Assembly (NCBI GenBank): GCA_054601695.1 | Contig: BAAHQB010000084.1 | Coordinates: 1-64,000 of the forward strand | Direction of reading: 5' to 3' | DNA from: Amorphochlora amoebiformis | Lineage: Eukaryota > Cercozoa > Chlorarachniophyceae | DNA length: 64,000 nt | In this document: positions 16,371 through 64,000 of the stretch, piece by piece | Layout: the number at the start of each line of letters is the position of its first letter | Numbering within the stretch: position 1 is the stretch's first letter | Translations under genes and position numbers: made by a program | Notes under the pieces: generated by a model | Database searches by the model: none | What the model saw: only the letters and a program-made list of their open reading frames with translations | Told to the model about the DNA's origin: nothing

Positions 16371-16705
16371 TGACGTTTTACTAATCTAAATTCCTGTCTA
16401 ACTATCTATCTATATATACATATATATATATATATATTCTATTTCCCTTGAAATTGTTCTCTAGGTATATACGCCTTCGGCACGGAGCTGGGATATGGCT
16501 TGGGTGTCCAGGTTTAGATAAAATCCTGTAATCTACATTTACACATTATGTAAACAAGCAGACAAACGAGTTGTATGAACAAGCAACAAACGAGTAATCA
16601 AAGCTTAAAAGTAATCCTGATGACCAATTACTAGATGTACTCGGCCTCTTCGTGGAGTGGAAAGCCATCTAGAGACCTCTCTCCAGTCAGTCTAGCTATG
16701 TTATA

Positions 16706-16762
<57 letters not shown>

Positions 16763-16769
16763 CACACAC

Positions 16770-16876
<107 letters not shown>

Positions 16877-16880
16877 AATA

Positions 16881-16923
<43 letters not shown>

Positions 16924-17072
16924 ATGTATGTATATGTATGTATATTGATATGTGTATATATATATATACATGTATATATGTATATATATGTGTTGTGTAT
17001 ATATGTGTATATAGATATATGCATATATATTGTATAATTGTGTTCATATATATACACAACTCTAAAGCTTAC

Positions 17073-17130
17073 CTTAAGAAGTCCATCCTTTCTATACATC
17101 CATTTTTAGGTCCATAGGATGCTGAGCAAG
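17073..17130 (-). CDS. Candidate exon, Cys-containing (strand contested)
   Basis: On the minus strand it follows GGTTTTAG and ends at a strong GTAAGC donor, reading [18 protein letters not shown] with split codons at both ends. On the plus strand a longer rival exon starts at 17110 after CATTTTTAG and reads [20 protein letters not shown] onward. Both look like protein. The minus reading has the better donor. The EGF-like candidate at 15775 on the same strand is a possible partner. Confidence 0.28.
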
Positions 17131-17231
17131 CTAAAACCTCCCATGACTTTCGTGAATCTAGTTGACGACTTTGCAAAGAGAGCTAGATGTAATCCTCCAG
17201 TAGTCGGTCAATTCTTCTCTTTACTCTCTAC

Positions 17232-17276
<45 letters not shown>

Positions 17277-17477
17277 ATATATAATTATAGATATATATTA
17301 TATATGTATCATAGATATATACATATATTTATATATATATACACATATATATATGAAGCATATATACTGGTATTATATACTTGAGTGCAATAATTTAATG
17401 AGAGTCTTACAACCAGTAAGAGCAGGCATACCAGCCGGGTATGACCACGATCCATGTATGTTATACTGTAGTATGTA

Positions 17478-17509
<32 letters not shown>

Positions 17510-17547
17510 GTGTATTTACACACACATATATTTATAATATATATATA

Positions 17548-17587
<40 letters not shown>

Positions 17588-17631
17588 TTATGTATATACA
17601 TATATCTATATGTATGTATATATATGTAGGT

Positions 17632-17687
<56 letters not shown>

Positions 17688-17699
17688 TATATATATATA

Positions 17700-17890
17700 T
17701 ATACGGGTCATGAGCACCCATGTATATCTGTACAAGGGTCATGAGCACCCAAACATATGTACACGCCAGTATACATGCTATGACGGGTCTTTAACACCTA
17801 TGTGCATACATTATCTCACGGGTCATAGATACCCATAATCTTTACATGGGTCGAAAAACCCATGTAAACATTTACACGACCAGTAAATGT
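17700..17890. repeat. Degenerate minisatellite, array 3
   Basis: Units contain GGGTCATGAGCACCCA, ATATGTACAC and GCCAGTATACATGC, matching the word order of the arrays at 6.6 and 8.9 kb. About three to four units. Confidence 0.7.
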
Positions 17891-17903
17891 TTACAATCAC
17901 TAG

Positions 17904-18061
17904 GCCTCCAAGTCAATCTCTATGACTGCTCAATGCTCCTCGAGGACGCGATCAAATATCTCACCGATCCCAACACTGGACTCCGTAAGTGTTTTCTTGA
18001 TATCAATGTTTATATTATGTTTATACATATTTTTATACATATGTATATACGTATATATATG

Positions 18062-18109
<48 letters not shown>

Positions 18110-18405
18110 ATGTATAAATGAATCGGAATATGAAAACTTACCCAAAATCACTCTCATCTGCAGGCCTACCCTGGGCCATTCAACCAACCTCCGAACACCC
18201 GGGTCGTACTATTCCAAAGAAAACTCCCGTGAATGTCCGCAGAGCCGAAAGGATGCTACAAGACATCGAGGCGAAAGTCAAGGAGAAACTGTTTAATAGG
18301 AAGTATCATCTGGGGCTAGGGGAACTAGTGGACTGGCTGGAGATGCATGCGATGGTCGTGGACAGCGAGGGGTCGAAGGCTCAGGGGCCGGTAGGGGCGG
18401 GGTAG
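17904..18405 (+). CDS. Last two exons of an unrecognised gene
   Basis: Exon 17904-17984 follows ATCACTAG and ends at GTAAGT. Exon 18164-18405 follows CTCATCTGCAG and ends at TAG (18403-18405). The first leaves one base, the second supplies two, making Arg and a continuous frame. The peptide starts LQVNLYDCSMLLEDAIKYL and continues LPWAIQPTSEHPGRTIPKK, then a charged probable helix, ending near EGSKAQGPVGAG. The 242-base last exon is closed in every minus-strand frame, which supports the plus strand. The minisatellite array lies just upstream. No family recognised. Confidence 0.6.
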
Positions 18406-19990
<1,585 letters not shown>

Positions 19991-20011
19991 TTTCTCCAGG
20001 ATCTACCTGAT

Positions 20012-20568
20012 CTACTTTTGGCCTGTCCATCTGGGCTTTGCCTTTATCTCATCAATAAGACGCTCAGCCAGCGGCCGGCAGTACTTCATGTGATTTACCC
20101 CCTCTCGCCTCACGCATTCCACGAGGTGCTTGCGGATGTACCGAACCCTACCTTCCCACCTCATTTGGGTCCTGAAAGGGTGGAATTATATGGAAGATCT
20201 TAGAACTTGGTTTTCTGCTCATTCAGAAAAAGGTTACTTCGCGAATTCGTGGAAGCTCTCGATCTTGGGGATGAAGTGGTCCGGGGGATATTTAGTCCCG
20301 ACGTACTTAGCCAAACCGTCCTCAAGTATGTAGTCAGACTTGGTGGTTGCGTCTCCCACGATACCATAACCTGAATCCCAACACAAAGGTCAGATGCATG
20401 CCAGGCGCATAAACGAGAGATTCGAATTTCTCATGTACCAGAGTGTGTCGCGGCTTGCAAATCCTTCTCATACTGGCTTTTAGAACTCTCCAATGATTCG
20501 TCCTTTGGTCCCACGTACTTGAGCCCTTTGGCCGGAATATTCACGTACTGAGGCTTCTTCGAGTCCAT
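20012..20568 (-). CDS. NDUFB10: NADH:ubiquinone oxidoreductase subunit NDUFB10 (PDSW)
   Basis: Three minus-strand exons: 20439-20568 (ATG at 20568), 20238-20370 and 20012-20171 (stop TAG). Introns are only 68 and 66 bp, GT..AG, without TA repeat. Phases fit (1 base left plus 2; 2 left plus 1). The product is about 140 residues, starting MDSKKPQYVNIPAKG. The C-terminal third carries CVRREGVNHMKYCR, matching the C-x-R-x-EGVNH-x3-CR signature of plant-type NDUFB10. In the family this is a small accessory subunit of the membrane arm of mitochondrial complex I, with cysteines of the intermembrane-space type. The ATG I chose is the first one next to conserved-looking sequence; the frame stays open upstream to about 20685, so a longer N-terminus is possible. 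It is divergent from the gene starting near 20583. Confidence 0.82.
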
Positions 20569-20582
20569 GAGGTTGGCTGCTA

Positions 20583-21234
20583 TTGCGGCGTGGATGGAAT
20601 CCCGGGAGTCCCGGCGATTACCGTAATCCCCGGAGAACCAGAAATCCCGGGTTCCAGGTGCCTGGAGACTCCCACACAAGGGCATATGTCCTCGCCAGCG
20701 AAGCGCGAGCCAGGGTGGAAGGGAAGGCTTCCGCTAGAGCCCAAGAAGAAGTGGAAAGCTTTCGGAAAGTATTGAAGAAGTCGTTATGTTTTTCGGAAAT
20801 TCACTTGGGGAGAATTGGGGAGAAAGCCAAGGCCATGTGAAAGGATGCTCCGTAAGCCCTCTGATTATGCGACTTAAAAATCTTTCTCACAGGCCTTTGT
20901 CATGGACGCGGCATAATCGCAAGTTCATACCCAAAATTCCCGACGATCTTCAGGTCTTCACAATCCACGTTTCCCTTCTTTGCTCAAATATACCATTTAA
21001 TCGCGATCATGTGCTGCCTCTAACCTTATGCGATGTAGATCACGACGACTTTTTCCTCATTCTTTTGGTTTCCAACGAAACGGTAAAGGTAAAACTCAAT
21101 CTTAGATCGACGGTTGGACATCCCATGAAGAAGCGCTCAAGTACGTCTGCGATATACGCCACCACAACGCCAAAACGAAGGAGAAAGTCTTGACCTATCT
21201 ATTAACCCCAACCCTAACCTCCAAACAACTGTAA
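20583..21234 (+). CDS. Unrecognised gene divergent from NDUFB10
   Basis: Three exons fit in phase: an exon ending at 20836 (AT before GTGAAA), 20893-20953 (after TTTCTCACAG, before GTCTTC) and 21106-21234 (after CAATCTTAG, stop TAA). Peptide segments are AYVLASEARARVEGKASARA, KVLKKSLCFSEIHLGRIGEK, PLSWTRHNRKFIPKIPDDLQ and IDGWTSHEEALKYVCDIRHH. The first exon has no in-frame ATG, so the start is not fixed. An ATG at 20567, overlapping the NDUFB10 start on the other strand, would need a small frame change. The last codons are read from CCCTAA-like repeat and may not be genuine. It is basic and compact; no family recognised. Confidence 0.45.
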
Positions 21235-21239
21235 GCCTC

Positions 21240-22200
<961 letters not shown>

Positions 22201-22212
22201 TATGACATGTAA

Positions 22213-22263
<51 letters not shown>

Positions 22264-22282
22264 ATATATATGTGTTTCATTG

Positions 22283-22325
<43 letters not shown>

Positions 22326-22356
22326 TATATGTATATGGCGACTACACAGCAATTGG

Positions 22357-22434
<78 letters not shown>

Positions 22435-22444
22435 ATATATATAT

Positions 22445-22491
<47 letters not shown>

Positions 22492-22514
22492 CATATATAT
22501 TGTCATATATTGTC

Positions 22515-22546
<32 letters not shown>

Positions 22547-22618
22547 ATATATATATATATATGTTATATATATATATATATATGTTTGTGTGTGTGTGTG
22601 TAAAATATAATTGTATAC

Positions 22619-22663
22619 GTACAATGGATTATATACAATGTATGATGTGTGTAGGTAGCATGT

Positions 22664-22742
<79 letters not shown>

Positions 22743-22792
22743 ACATATAAGTACAATGGATTATATACAATGTATGATGTGTGTAGGTAGTA
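22619..22792. repeat. Direct duplication spaced 132 bp
   Basis: The 42-base phrase starting GTACAATGGATTATATACAA at 22619 recurs at 22751 nearly unchanged. The copies flank a CA/TA compound repeat, so this is a duplicated unit containing microsatellite. Confidence 0.9.
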
Positions 22793-22822
22793 TATTTGTT
22801 ACATATAAATATATACATATGT

Positions 22823-22867
<45 letters not shown>

Positions 22868-22877
22868 ATACATATAT

Positions 22878-22969
<92 letters not shown>

Positions 22970-22986
22970 CACTTCCATTTTGCCAG

Positions 22987-23097
22987 CATACCCGAATTCC
23001 GGAGAGCGTAAAGAAAAAACAACGCAAGTCGAACATCCGTACCATCCTCAACGCCCGCCTCAAAAAGGGTTTCTACTTCTTGAATTCTGATTTCTAA
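22987..23097 (+). CDS. Candidate terminal exon, basic protein
   Basis: Follows a CATTTTGCCAG acceptor and reads 35 codons to TAA. It includes [20 protein letters not shown] and then [13 protein letters not shown]. It is Lys/Arg-rich, as in many nucleic-acid-binding C-termini, but no family is recognised. The minus strand is also open ([15 protein letters not shown] before GTATGC), so strand is only preferred. Confidence 0.4.
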   Translation, partial: HTRIPESVKKKQRKSNIRTILNARLKKGFYFLNSDF

Positions 23098-23099
23098 CG

Positions 23100-25200
<2,101 letters not shown>

Positions 25201-25202
25201 AG

Positions 25203-25398
25203 AAACCCTCAAAAAAGACCTTGGTGGATCTTGCTAATACCCCGCCGGAACAATTAGATGTACACTTTTACTATTTTGCAATTTTGCACATGCATATGTG
25301 CATATTTACTATACACGCCTCCTCGCTCTCTCTCTCCATCTTAGTTTTTCTGAGTCTCTCTGTCGCTCGTCTCCCTTCTCTGCTTCTCTTCCTAAATG

Positions 25399-25436
<38 letters not shown>

Positions 25437-25935
25437 ATTTGTATGTATATATTTATAGAAATAATATATAATATATATATATATACCTATACATATATAT
25501 ATATATATGTACATATATATATATATATATATATGTATACATATATGTATATTTTTAGCACATGTATGATATACGTCAATACGTGCATGATAAACACACA
25601 CATACAGGATGCAAAGGATATGGAAGAAAAAGAAGGGAAATCGGGCAAGGTAATACAATCCAGCTGAACCTACTTATAACCCTAACCGTCGCCCTAACCC
25701 TAACTTTGACCCTAGCCCTAACCCTAACCCTAACCCTAACAACCCGACCCTAACACCTGACCCAAGAATACCCTAATCCTGACTCAGAGAGTTGAGGATG
25801 CAATTGTATTATACAGGTAAGTAATGTACAAAACTATAAATTATACACATATATGCATATATTATATATATATATATATATACACACATATATATATATA
25901 TATATGTCGCGCACATTATGTATGTATAATATACA

Positions 25936-25981
<46 letters not shown>

Positions 25982-26002
25982 TATATATATATATATATAT
26001 AT

Positions 26003-26035
<33 letters not shown>

Positions 26036-26104
26036 AAATATGTATACACTTATATCTGTATGTATACACTTATGTCTGTATGTGTAACGTATGAATATTA
26101 TATA

Positions 26105-26151
<47 letters not shown>

Positions 26152-26184
26152 GTGTATATATATTCAACCGTAAAATGTATATAA

Positions 26185-26232
<48 letters not shown>

Positions 26233-26247
26233 ATATATATGTATATT

Positions 26248-26296
<49 letters not shown>

Positions 26297-26477
26297 ATAT
26301 GTATATATATATATATATCAAACACACATATAATACACATATCGATACATAATGATCTCATAATCACAGCCCAGAGAGGAACATCAAGACTGCACCCAAG
26401 CCTTCGTATAAGCCTGACCATCGTAAACCGCGCTATGGCCGTATAAGTGACCCTGAATTCTGGTCGGCCGCCTATGG
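25203..26477 (+). CDS. Partial gene, four phased exons, charged protein
   Basis: Exons 25203-25259 (after GTGTTTTAG, before GTACAC), 25608-25649 (after CATACAG, before GTAATA), 25788-25816 (after CTGACTCAG, before GTAAGT) and 26370-26477 (after AATCACAG, before GTGACC). All junctions keep frame; the third exon leaves AG and the fourth supplies C (Ser). The peptide reads [42 protein letters not shown], then [20 protein letters not shown] and [12 protein letters not shown]. It is charged and unrecognised. The second intron is filled with CCCTAA repeats. The last segment also has an open minus-strand reading, but three phased partners favour plus. Both ends are unresolved. Confidence 0.55.
25676..25787 (+). 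repeat. Telomere-like CCCTAA repeats filling an intron
   Basis: Within the intron 25650-25787 the sequence is a run of CCCTAA hexamers: three or four perfect units near 25716-25741 and many one-base variants around them. It ends TAATCCTGACTCAG at the acceptor. The intron is about 138 bp, so the repeat makes up most of it. Confidence 0.85.
26004..26035. repeat. (TAA)n microsatellite
   Basis: About nine TAA units following a TA tract, in the intron between exons 25788-25816 and 26370-26477. Similar TAA/ATT runs lie at 36626-36730 and 51521-51548. Confidence 0.95.
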
Positions 26478-26851
26478 GTGACCCCTAACCCTACCTTAAT
26501 CATGCAGAGTTTGAGTATGTGATGTCGGCCTCCACGCTGTCTTATTTTGTCTCCGTGTCTATTTGGGCAGAGTGGGACCAGGATGGAGAGACAGAGAGGG
26601 TGATGTGAGAAAGGAAGAGAGAGAGAGAGAGAAAATAGACTGAGAAATCCTCCCTCTCTAATCCCCCGAGAGAAAAGGAATGGGAAGGAAGGATGGAAGA
26701 CATGTGGATGTGTTCCGTACTTGTGTTTGAATTTGGATATGTACATTTTTAGGTGGGGCGGGAAAGGAGGAGAGGAGTGGGGTGCGAGATGGACAAACTC
26801 TGACATTGGAAAAAAGTGTGTGAGTTTGTAAACATGACCGCATATATGTGT

Positions 26852-27133
<282 letters not shown>

Positions 27134-27204
27134 GCATATACATATATATATATACATATATATATATATGTGTATATATTTATAAATATGTATGTATATG
27201 TACA

Positions 27205-27247
<43 letters not shown>

Positions 27248-27414
27248 ATGTGTATATATATATGAGCGTAGATATACGTATATATACACATATACATATA
27301 TATATATTTATATAAATAATACATAGATGTACCGGGGTGGTCAAGATGATGCTACCGCACGGGTTACTAACATGTTTTGATGGCAAAGATGTCTGGGGTA
27401 TAAATCCATTGTGA

Positions 27415-27445
<31 letters not shown>

Positions 27446-27563
27446 TTAAATGTATATATGCTTTTTAATTATATATGTATACCACAAAACATATTGATAC
27501 ATACATGTATTAAAAAATAAATATATGCTTATATATACATATATATATATATATATGTGTGTG

Positions 27564-27607
<44 letters not shown>

Positions 27608-27647
27608 AATATATATATTATATAATATATATATGTATATATATATG

Positions 27648-27876
<229 letters not shown>

Positions 27877-27898
27877 ACACACATAATATGTGCATCAG

Positions 27899-34112
<6,214 letters not shown>

Positions 34113-34309
34113 TACATAGCTAGCGCTATTGATCTCAGCATATTAATTATGATCATCTGGCAGCCTAGTATCAGAACATTCGGCTATAACATGTACTCAA
34201 TATACTAGATATCTGATAAGTTTTTGTCAGTTCTCGAGTCTTACTGGTCTTACCAGTCTTGGTACTACTAGACTAGGTAGTTCAATATTAGCCCATACTT
34301 GAAGTTTTG

Positions 34310-38396
<4,087 letters not shown>

Positions 38397-38479
38397 CCTA
38401 TTCAATGACCAAACGAAGTTGTGATGTGAGCCAGATGTCAATTCTCATAGTTCTTTGCCAGTCCCCACATGCGCACTGA

Positions 38480-38820
38480 TTCCCACCCTCCCACTACATT
38501 GAGCCGACAGACCTTCCACTGTCATCTCCTCCTCCCCACCCCCCCCCTCCTCCCCCCCTCCCCAAGGGGACGCGAGGAGGAGGGGGTGCAGCAGACTGGA
38601 CCACATGTTTTCGCTGGCTCCTTTTGGAATTCCTACAGCTTGAGAACGTCCAAATAGCACTTCCAGGTCTTGTCCCTGAGCCTTGCCGTCGAATTAGGCT
38701 CATCCTTTGCCCTGGGGTCGAAATACCGGCCGTCAAGAAGGCCAAAAGAAACCCAGCAGCAAGTCTGGCGGCCATCTGTCACGAAGTGGGACTCTCTGTC
38801 AAGAGCAGACAAACCCTCTA
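38480..38820. other. Coding-like island, strand unresolved
   Basis: GC-richer island upstream of the NYN-like gene start. The plus strand has a good acceptor (CCTACAG at 38636) and an open frame to TAA at 38820 (QIALPGLVPEPCRRIRLILC..). The minus strand has two rivals: one reading GLLDGRYFDPRAKDEPNSTA between an acceptor at 38776 and a GTAGGA donor, and one starting MAARLAAGFLLAFLTAG, signal-peptide-like. A C-run at 38537-38567 sits between. Confidence 0.45.
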
Positions 38821-39137
38821 ATATATTAGATATATTAGGAGTGATATTGGCATATTAGATGAAAGGATATGTGCATATAGCCCGAGAAGATATACATCAT
38901 ATGTCAATCGAAAACTCCGGAGGATGAGGCCGTGGGTGTTGACGCTGTGCATCCTCGGTAAACAGCCGCATTTTTCTTGAAAGGGGAGGGGAGAGAGGAT
39001 ACGTTCATATAAACATCAAATTGAAACTAGACAAAGATAGCCGATTTCGTTTCGATCTTTCAAGGGGAGGGCCATCTGGATGATGCGAAATCGCGGGTTT
39101 ATGGTTTTTGGGGTCGATGAATACTTGTTTTCCGCAG

Positions 39138-39189
39138 GCTGGGAAGCCGCTACTATGCCATTGATGCCTAGGATTACTCCATGGCAACC
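39138..39189 (+). CDS. Candidate upstream exon of the 39-50 kb gene
   Basis: Follows an excellent acceptor (TGTTTTCCGCAG) and ends at GTAGGG, reading WEAATMPLMPRITPWQ with split codons. Its two leftover bases do not match the two-base lead of the exon at 39357, so another exon or another border would be needed. Confidence 0.3.
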
Positions 39190-39356
39190 GTAGGGACCAA
39201 GCATGCGTTTCCTTCATGAATTACCCACCTTTCCGCTTAAAACTCATTTCACTCAAATATATCTGTTTCTACTGTTTCTTTGTCTCAATCTCTTTCTTTC
39301 TTACTTGACGTGTTGGCTTGGGGCTTCGGGTTGGGTAATGGATTAGTTTATATAAG

Positions 39357-50030
<10,674 letters not shown>

Positions 50031-50066
50031 GTATGAATATATCTGTCAAAATATATCATATATATA

Positions 50067-50121
<55 letters not shown>

Positions 50122-50159
50122 TTTATATATATATATATACACCATTTATACACACACGA

Positions 50160-50191
<32 letters not shown>

Positions 50192-50229
50192 TCATACATA
50201 TATAATACAACACTTGTATCTAAATATAT

Positions 50230-50279
<50 letters not shown>

Positions 50280-50299
50280 TATATATATATAAAATATAT

Positions 50300-50343
<44 letters not shown>

Positions 50344-50379
50344 AAATATATATACATATGTCTATATAATAACTATTAC

Positions 50380-50860
50380 AATTTTTTTTCAATATTAGTA
50401 GATACATATGCTACGAAAATAAAAAGAGAAGAAATGAAACAAAATTAAAAAAAAGTGAGAAAATCATCCCATCCTTCATTCCTCTGAACCTGGCTTCCAA
50501 ACCATTCTGGAACCCAGGGCCGCCCTCCCATATGACCATGTGTCGCCCACACGTGTCGTTCCCATGACACGTGTCACAGCGACACGTGGGTTCCGAGAGA
50601 CATGTATGTGCTCGGCTAACCGCGAGGATTCCAATAGTAGTATCGGAACCACCTGGGCTTAGAGGGTTATGTCGAAAATTTAGGTAATCTTCGGGAGTGG
50701 CCGCAAACCCAAGAGGAAGAGAAAAAAAGCTAGGAGGTTAAATTTTTTTCGGAGAAGTTTTAGTGTTGTTTTTAGTTGTTTTTGGGAGGGTTTTAAGATT
50801 TCTAGTTTCGTGTGAGCAAAATTTCTGCTAATTTTTTAAGCGGTTTTTTATTTATATACA
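50380..50860. other. Unique spacer, no gene seen
   Basis: Contains a cluster of CACGTGTC/GACACGTG palindromic words (50550-50595) and T-rich sequence (50700-50860). The palindrome cluster resembles the GTGACACGTG parts of the mobile elements, so this may be a remnant of one. Confidence 0.45.
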
Positions 50861-50869
50861 CATTTATAT

Positions 50870-50921
<52 letters not shown>

Positions 50922-50938
50922 CCGATGCATGGATATAG

Positions 50939-50993
50939 GCAAGAAAGAAATAGGGCCAGGAAGATGTCGAGTAAACACAAGAAAATGATGGCG
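50939..50993 (+). CDS. Candidate basic exon downstream of the long gene
   Basis: Follows a GGATATAG acceptor and ends at GTAAAG, reading [18 protein letters not shown] with a one-base lead. It could continue the 39-50 kb gene, but the phase (0 before, 1 here) needs an extra exon between them. Confidence 0.35.
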
Positions 50994-51033
50994 GTAAAGC
51001 TACTAGATACATATATATATATATATATATATA

Positions 51034-51097
<64 letters not shown>

Positions 51098-51279
51098 TAT
51101 GCACATATATATATGTATACACACACTCGTACAATATATGTATATACACATATATGTATATGTGGATATAAATATATACTAAAATGCATACGTACCTACA
51201 TAATACACATTCTTTAATTGATTGTTATACATACCAATATATATATATTCTTATATTCTTATATACACATATATATATT

Positions 51280-51310
<31 letters not shown>

Positions 51311-51312
<2 letters not shown>

Positions 51313-51450
51313 TCATCATACGTATATGTCGAGAGAGTGCGAGATAAGGGTTTGAGTAAAATACACACACATATATACACACATATATATATATATATAG
51401 ATTCATCATACGTATATGTAGAGAGTGTGCGAGTTAATGGTTTGGGATGG
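51311..51450. repeat. Duplicated 90-bp unit
   Basis: ATTCATCATACGTATATGT plus a GAGAG.GTGCGAG stretch occurs at 51311 and again at 51401 with about ten changes; TA/CA repeat fills the rest of the unit. Confidence 0.85.
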
Positions 51451-51545
51451 TAGATTCTGAATTAGAGTTAGTGTGTTTGCCGTATATCCGTGCATCACGT
51501 ATTTGATTTACATTTTTATTATCATTATTATTATTATTATTATTA

Positions 51546-51586
<41 letters not shown>

Positions 51587-51689
51587 ATGATATACAAATG
51601 TGCATATAAATACATCTACATAGATATATCCATATATGTGTATATTTCGTTTTTTATAATCACCCAAAAACACATATCAAAACAGTTAA

Positions 51690-52440
51690 GAAAAGCGAGG
51701 GGACGAGATTGAGCGGCTGGACTCTACGGCCGGGCCGGTCTCGCGAACGTCTAAGGGTGCGGTTATATAGTCCCAACGGCCCCCCCCGTCTATGATCATT
51801 GTGCCGATGCATATGACAACATGATATCCGCAATGATTATACTTATGCCATGGCAAGATCTAGAAGATTACTACATGTCATAAGTATGATGTGTAGTACG
51901 CATACGTACTACTACTACTTGAAAGTTTATACCAGCCTAGTATGCGTGTGTGCGTACGTACGCATACTAGGCATAGCTAGATAGTTCCAGAGTTTTAGTA
52001 GATATGTACGTAGGAGTGTAGGTCAGGTGTTGTTAGTACGTACGTACGTGTATGTCAGTATGTGCGGTAAGTCTAGAAGTGTGTATTTGCGCGTACGTAT
52101 GCGTAGATGTAGGTATAAATATATCTAGTATATATGGAGAGGTGTTGTTAATATGCACGTACGTGCGTATATGTCCGTTCAAGTTCTAGTGTAGTAGATC
52201 TACGTACGTACGTAAACATGGGTAATGGGTTGGATTAGGCATTGTGGCTATATAACTAGACTAGAAGTAGTTGCGGCTAGGCTCAGGTGTCAGGTGTGTC
52301 GCTTAATAGATGTACGTGTACTAGTAACGAAGTGCTAGCTAGCTAGAAGTATGACCGGCATTGTTCAAATCGGTTGTGACGCTTCAGATATTACTCTAGA
52401 TTACTAATACCACGTTATATGAACATTCAAAAGTGTTCAA
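51690..52440. other. Spacer rich in TACGTA palindromes
   Basis: About 750 bp of unique sequence with many TACGTACGTA and CGTACGTACG words (51955, 52040, 52150, 52200) and a C-run at 51780. No exon recognised. It separates the end of the plus-strand gene from the 3' end of the minus-strand phosphatase gene. Confidence 0.5.
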
Positions 52441-52482
52441 GGCTCCAAGTCGTATGCGCATACCAGATACCCTAGATACCGT

Positions 52483-52544
<62 letters not shown>

Positions 52545-52592
52545 GTGTATATGTGTATTTATGCGTATATTGCAATATTATATATAATCTAG

Positions 52593-52631
<39 letters not shown>

Positions 52632-52728
52632 AGATATATGTATATATTTAAAAACGATATCAAAGTAGTATTCCATGCGCACGTCTATATATATATATAT
52701 ATACATACGTATATATATATATATATAT

Positions 52729-52791
<63 letters not shown>

Positions 52792-52851
52792 AGTGTGTGT
52801 GTGTGTGTGTGTAACTGGCAACTAGAATTCAATTTACATAACTTGAAAATT

Positions 52852-63536
<10,685 letters not shown>

Positions 63537-63604
63537 CTGTATAAAAAGCAAGAGAGAAAAAAAGGAAAAATTTTAATTGAGAGATTCGCAGACACTGCAT
63601 ATGA

Positions 63605-63640
63605 ACCTGAGTTCTATAAAATATGTGAATATGCATGTAA

Positions 63641-63673
<33 letters not shown>

Positions 63674-63758
63674 TATATATATATATATATACATATGTAA
63701 ATATATGCACACATATATATACATACATATATATATATATTATACATATACATATATC

Positions 63759-63789
<31 letters not shown>

Positions 63790-63795
63790 TTATTA

Positions 63796-63867
<72 letters not shown>

Positions 63868-63927
63868 ATATATCATGTATATTTATAAACATATCTATTT
63901 TTTATCATATTGATACCTTATATATAG

Positions 63928-63960
<33 letters not shown>

Positions 63961-64000
63961 TATACATGTGTATACATATTTATATATATATATATATATA
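63605..64000. other. Upstream part of the phosphatase gene, mostly TA
   Basis: A short possible exon (63605-63622, minus strand, after ATTTTATAG, reading NSGSYA before GTGTCT) would join in phase to the exon at 63536. The rest to the window edge is TA and TG repeat. The gene start lies beyond 64000 or is not recognised. Confidence 0.35.

Noticed and set aside
25676-25760. A chromosome end (telomere)
   Set aside because: The CCCTAA run is short, degenerate and internal, with phased exons on both sides.
26384-26806. 140-codon minus-strand open frame
   Set aside because: Overlaps the phased plus-strand exon 26370-26477 and runs through a GA tract; only its last part looks protein-like.

Overview
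This is a window of an intron-rich eukaryotic nuclear genome. It is dominated by (TA)n microsatellite, with (TG/CA)n, GA/CT-rich and TAA-type tracts. There are no bacterial-style operons, CRISPR arrays, phage genes or rRNA genes. Short unique islands between the TA tracts carry exons with GT..AG borders. Where I could thread them, neighbouring exons keep codon phase over many junctions, and this is my main evidence for genes. The lineage is not identifiable from the sequence alone. One gene encodes a complex I subunit of the NDUFB10 type, so the organism keeps mitochondrial complex I. Degenerate CCCTAA (TTAGGG-type) repeats are scattered through introns and spacers.

Layout. From 1 to about 17 kb the sequence is mostly TA tracts, a dispersed minisatellite, purine/pyrimidine tracts and isolated candidate exons whose strand is often uncertain. 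A + strand gene ends at 18405. At 20012-21234 lies a compact divergent pair: NDUFB10 on the minus strand, with introns of only 66-68 bp, and an unrecognised + strand gene. Candidate + strand genes follow at 22987-23097 and 25203-26477. From 27899 to 34112 a + strand gene encodes a very large Arg/Asp/Glu-rich, probably disordered protein. It converges on a minus-strand gene (34310-38396) resembling a NYN-domain protein. From about 39.3 to 50.0 kb a + strand gene of at least 21 small exons (28-119 bp, about 420 codons so far) is spread over 10.7 kb of TA-rich introns; its protein is unrecognised. From 52852 to 63536 a minus-strand gene of at least 14 exons encodes a histidine phosphatase (phosphoglycerate-mutase-like) and runs off the right edge.

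A family of 250-430 bp elements occurs at least eight times. Full copies have a tRNA-like head with A-box and B-box motifs, begin TTGTTA and end TAACAA, and sit directly inside TA tracts. Seven copies lie in introns of the two longest genes. They, the duplicated exon at 43.7 kb and the TA-filled introns are the most unusual content.

How the genes relate: I see no shared pathway. NDUFB10 is respiratory, the histidine phosphatase and NYN-like protein are metabolic or nucleic-acid enzymes, and the Arg-rich protein looks nuclear or RNA-related by composition only. Exon boundaries are my reading of the sequence by eye; transcripts would settle them. Antisense frames are often open here, so single exons are much less certain than phased chains.
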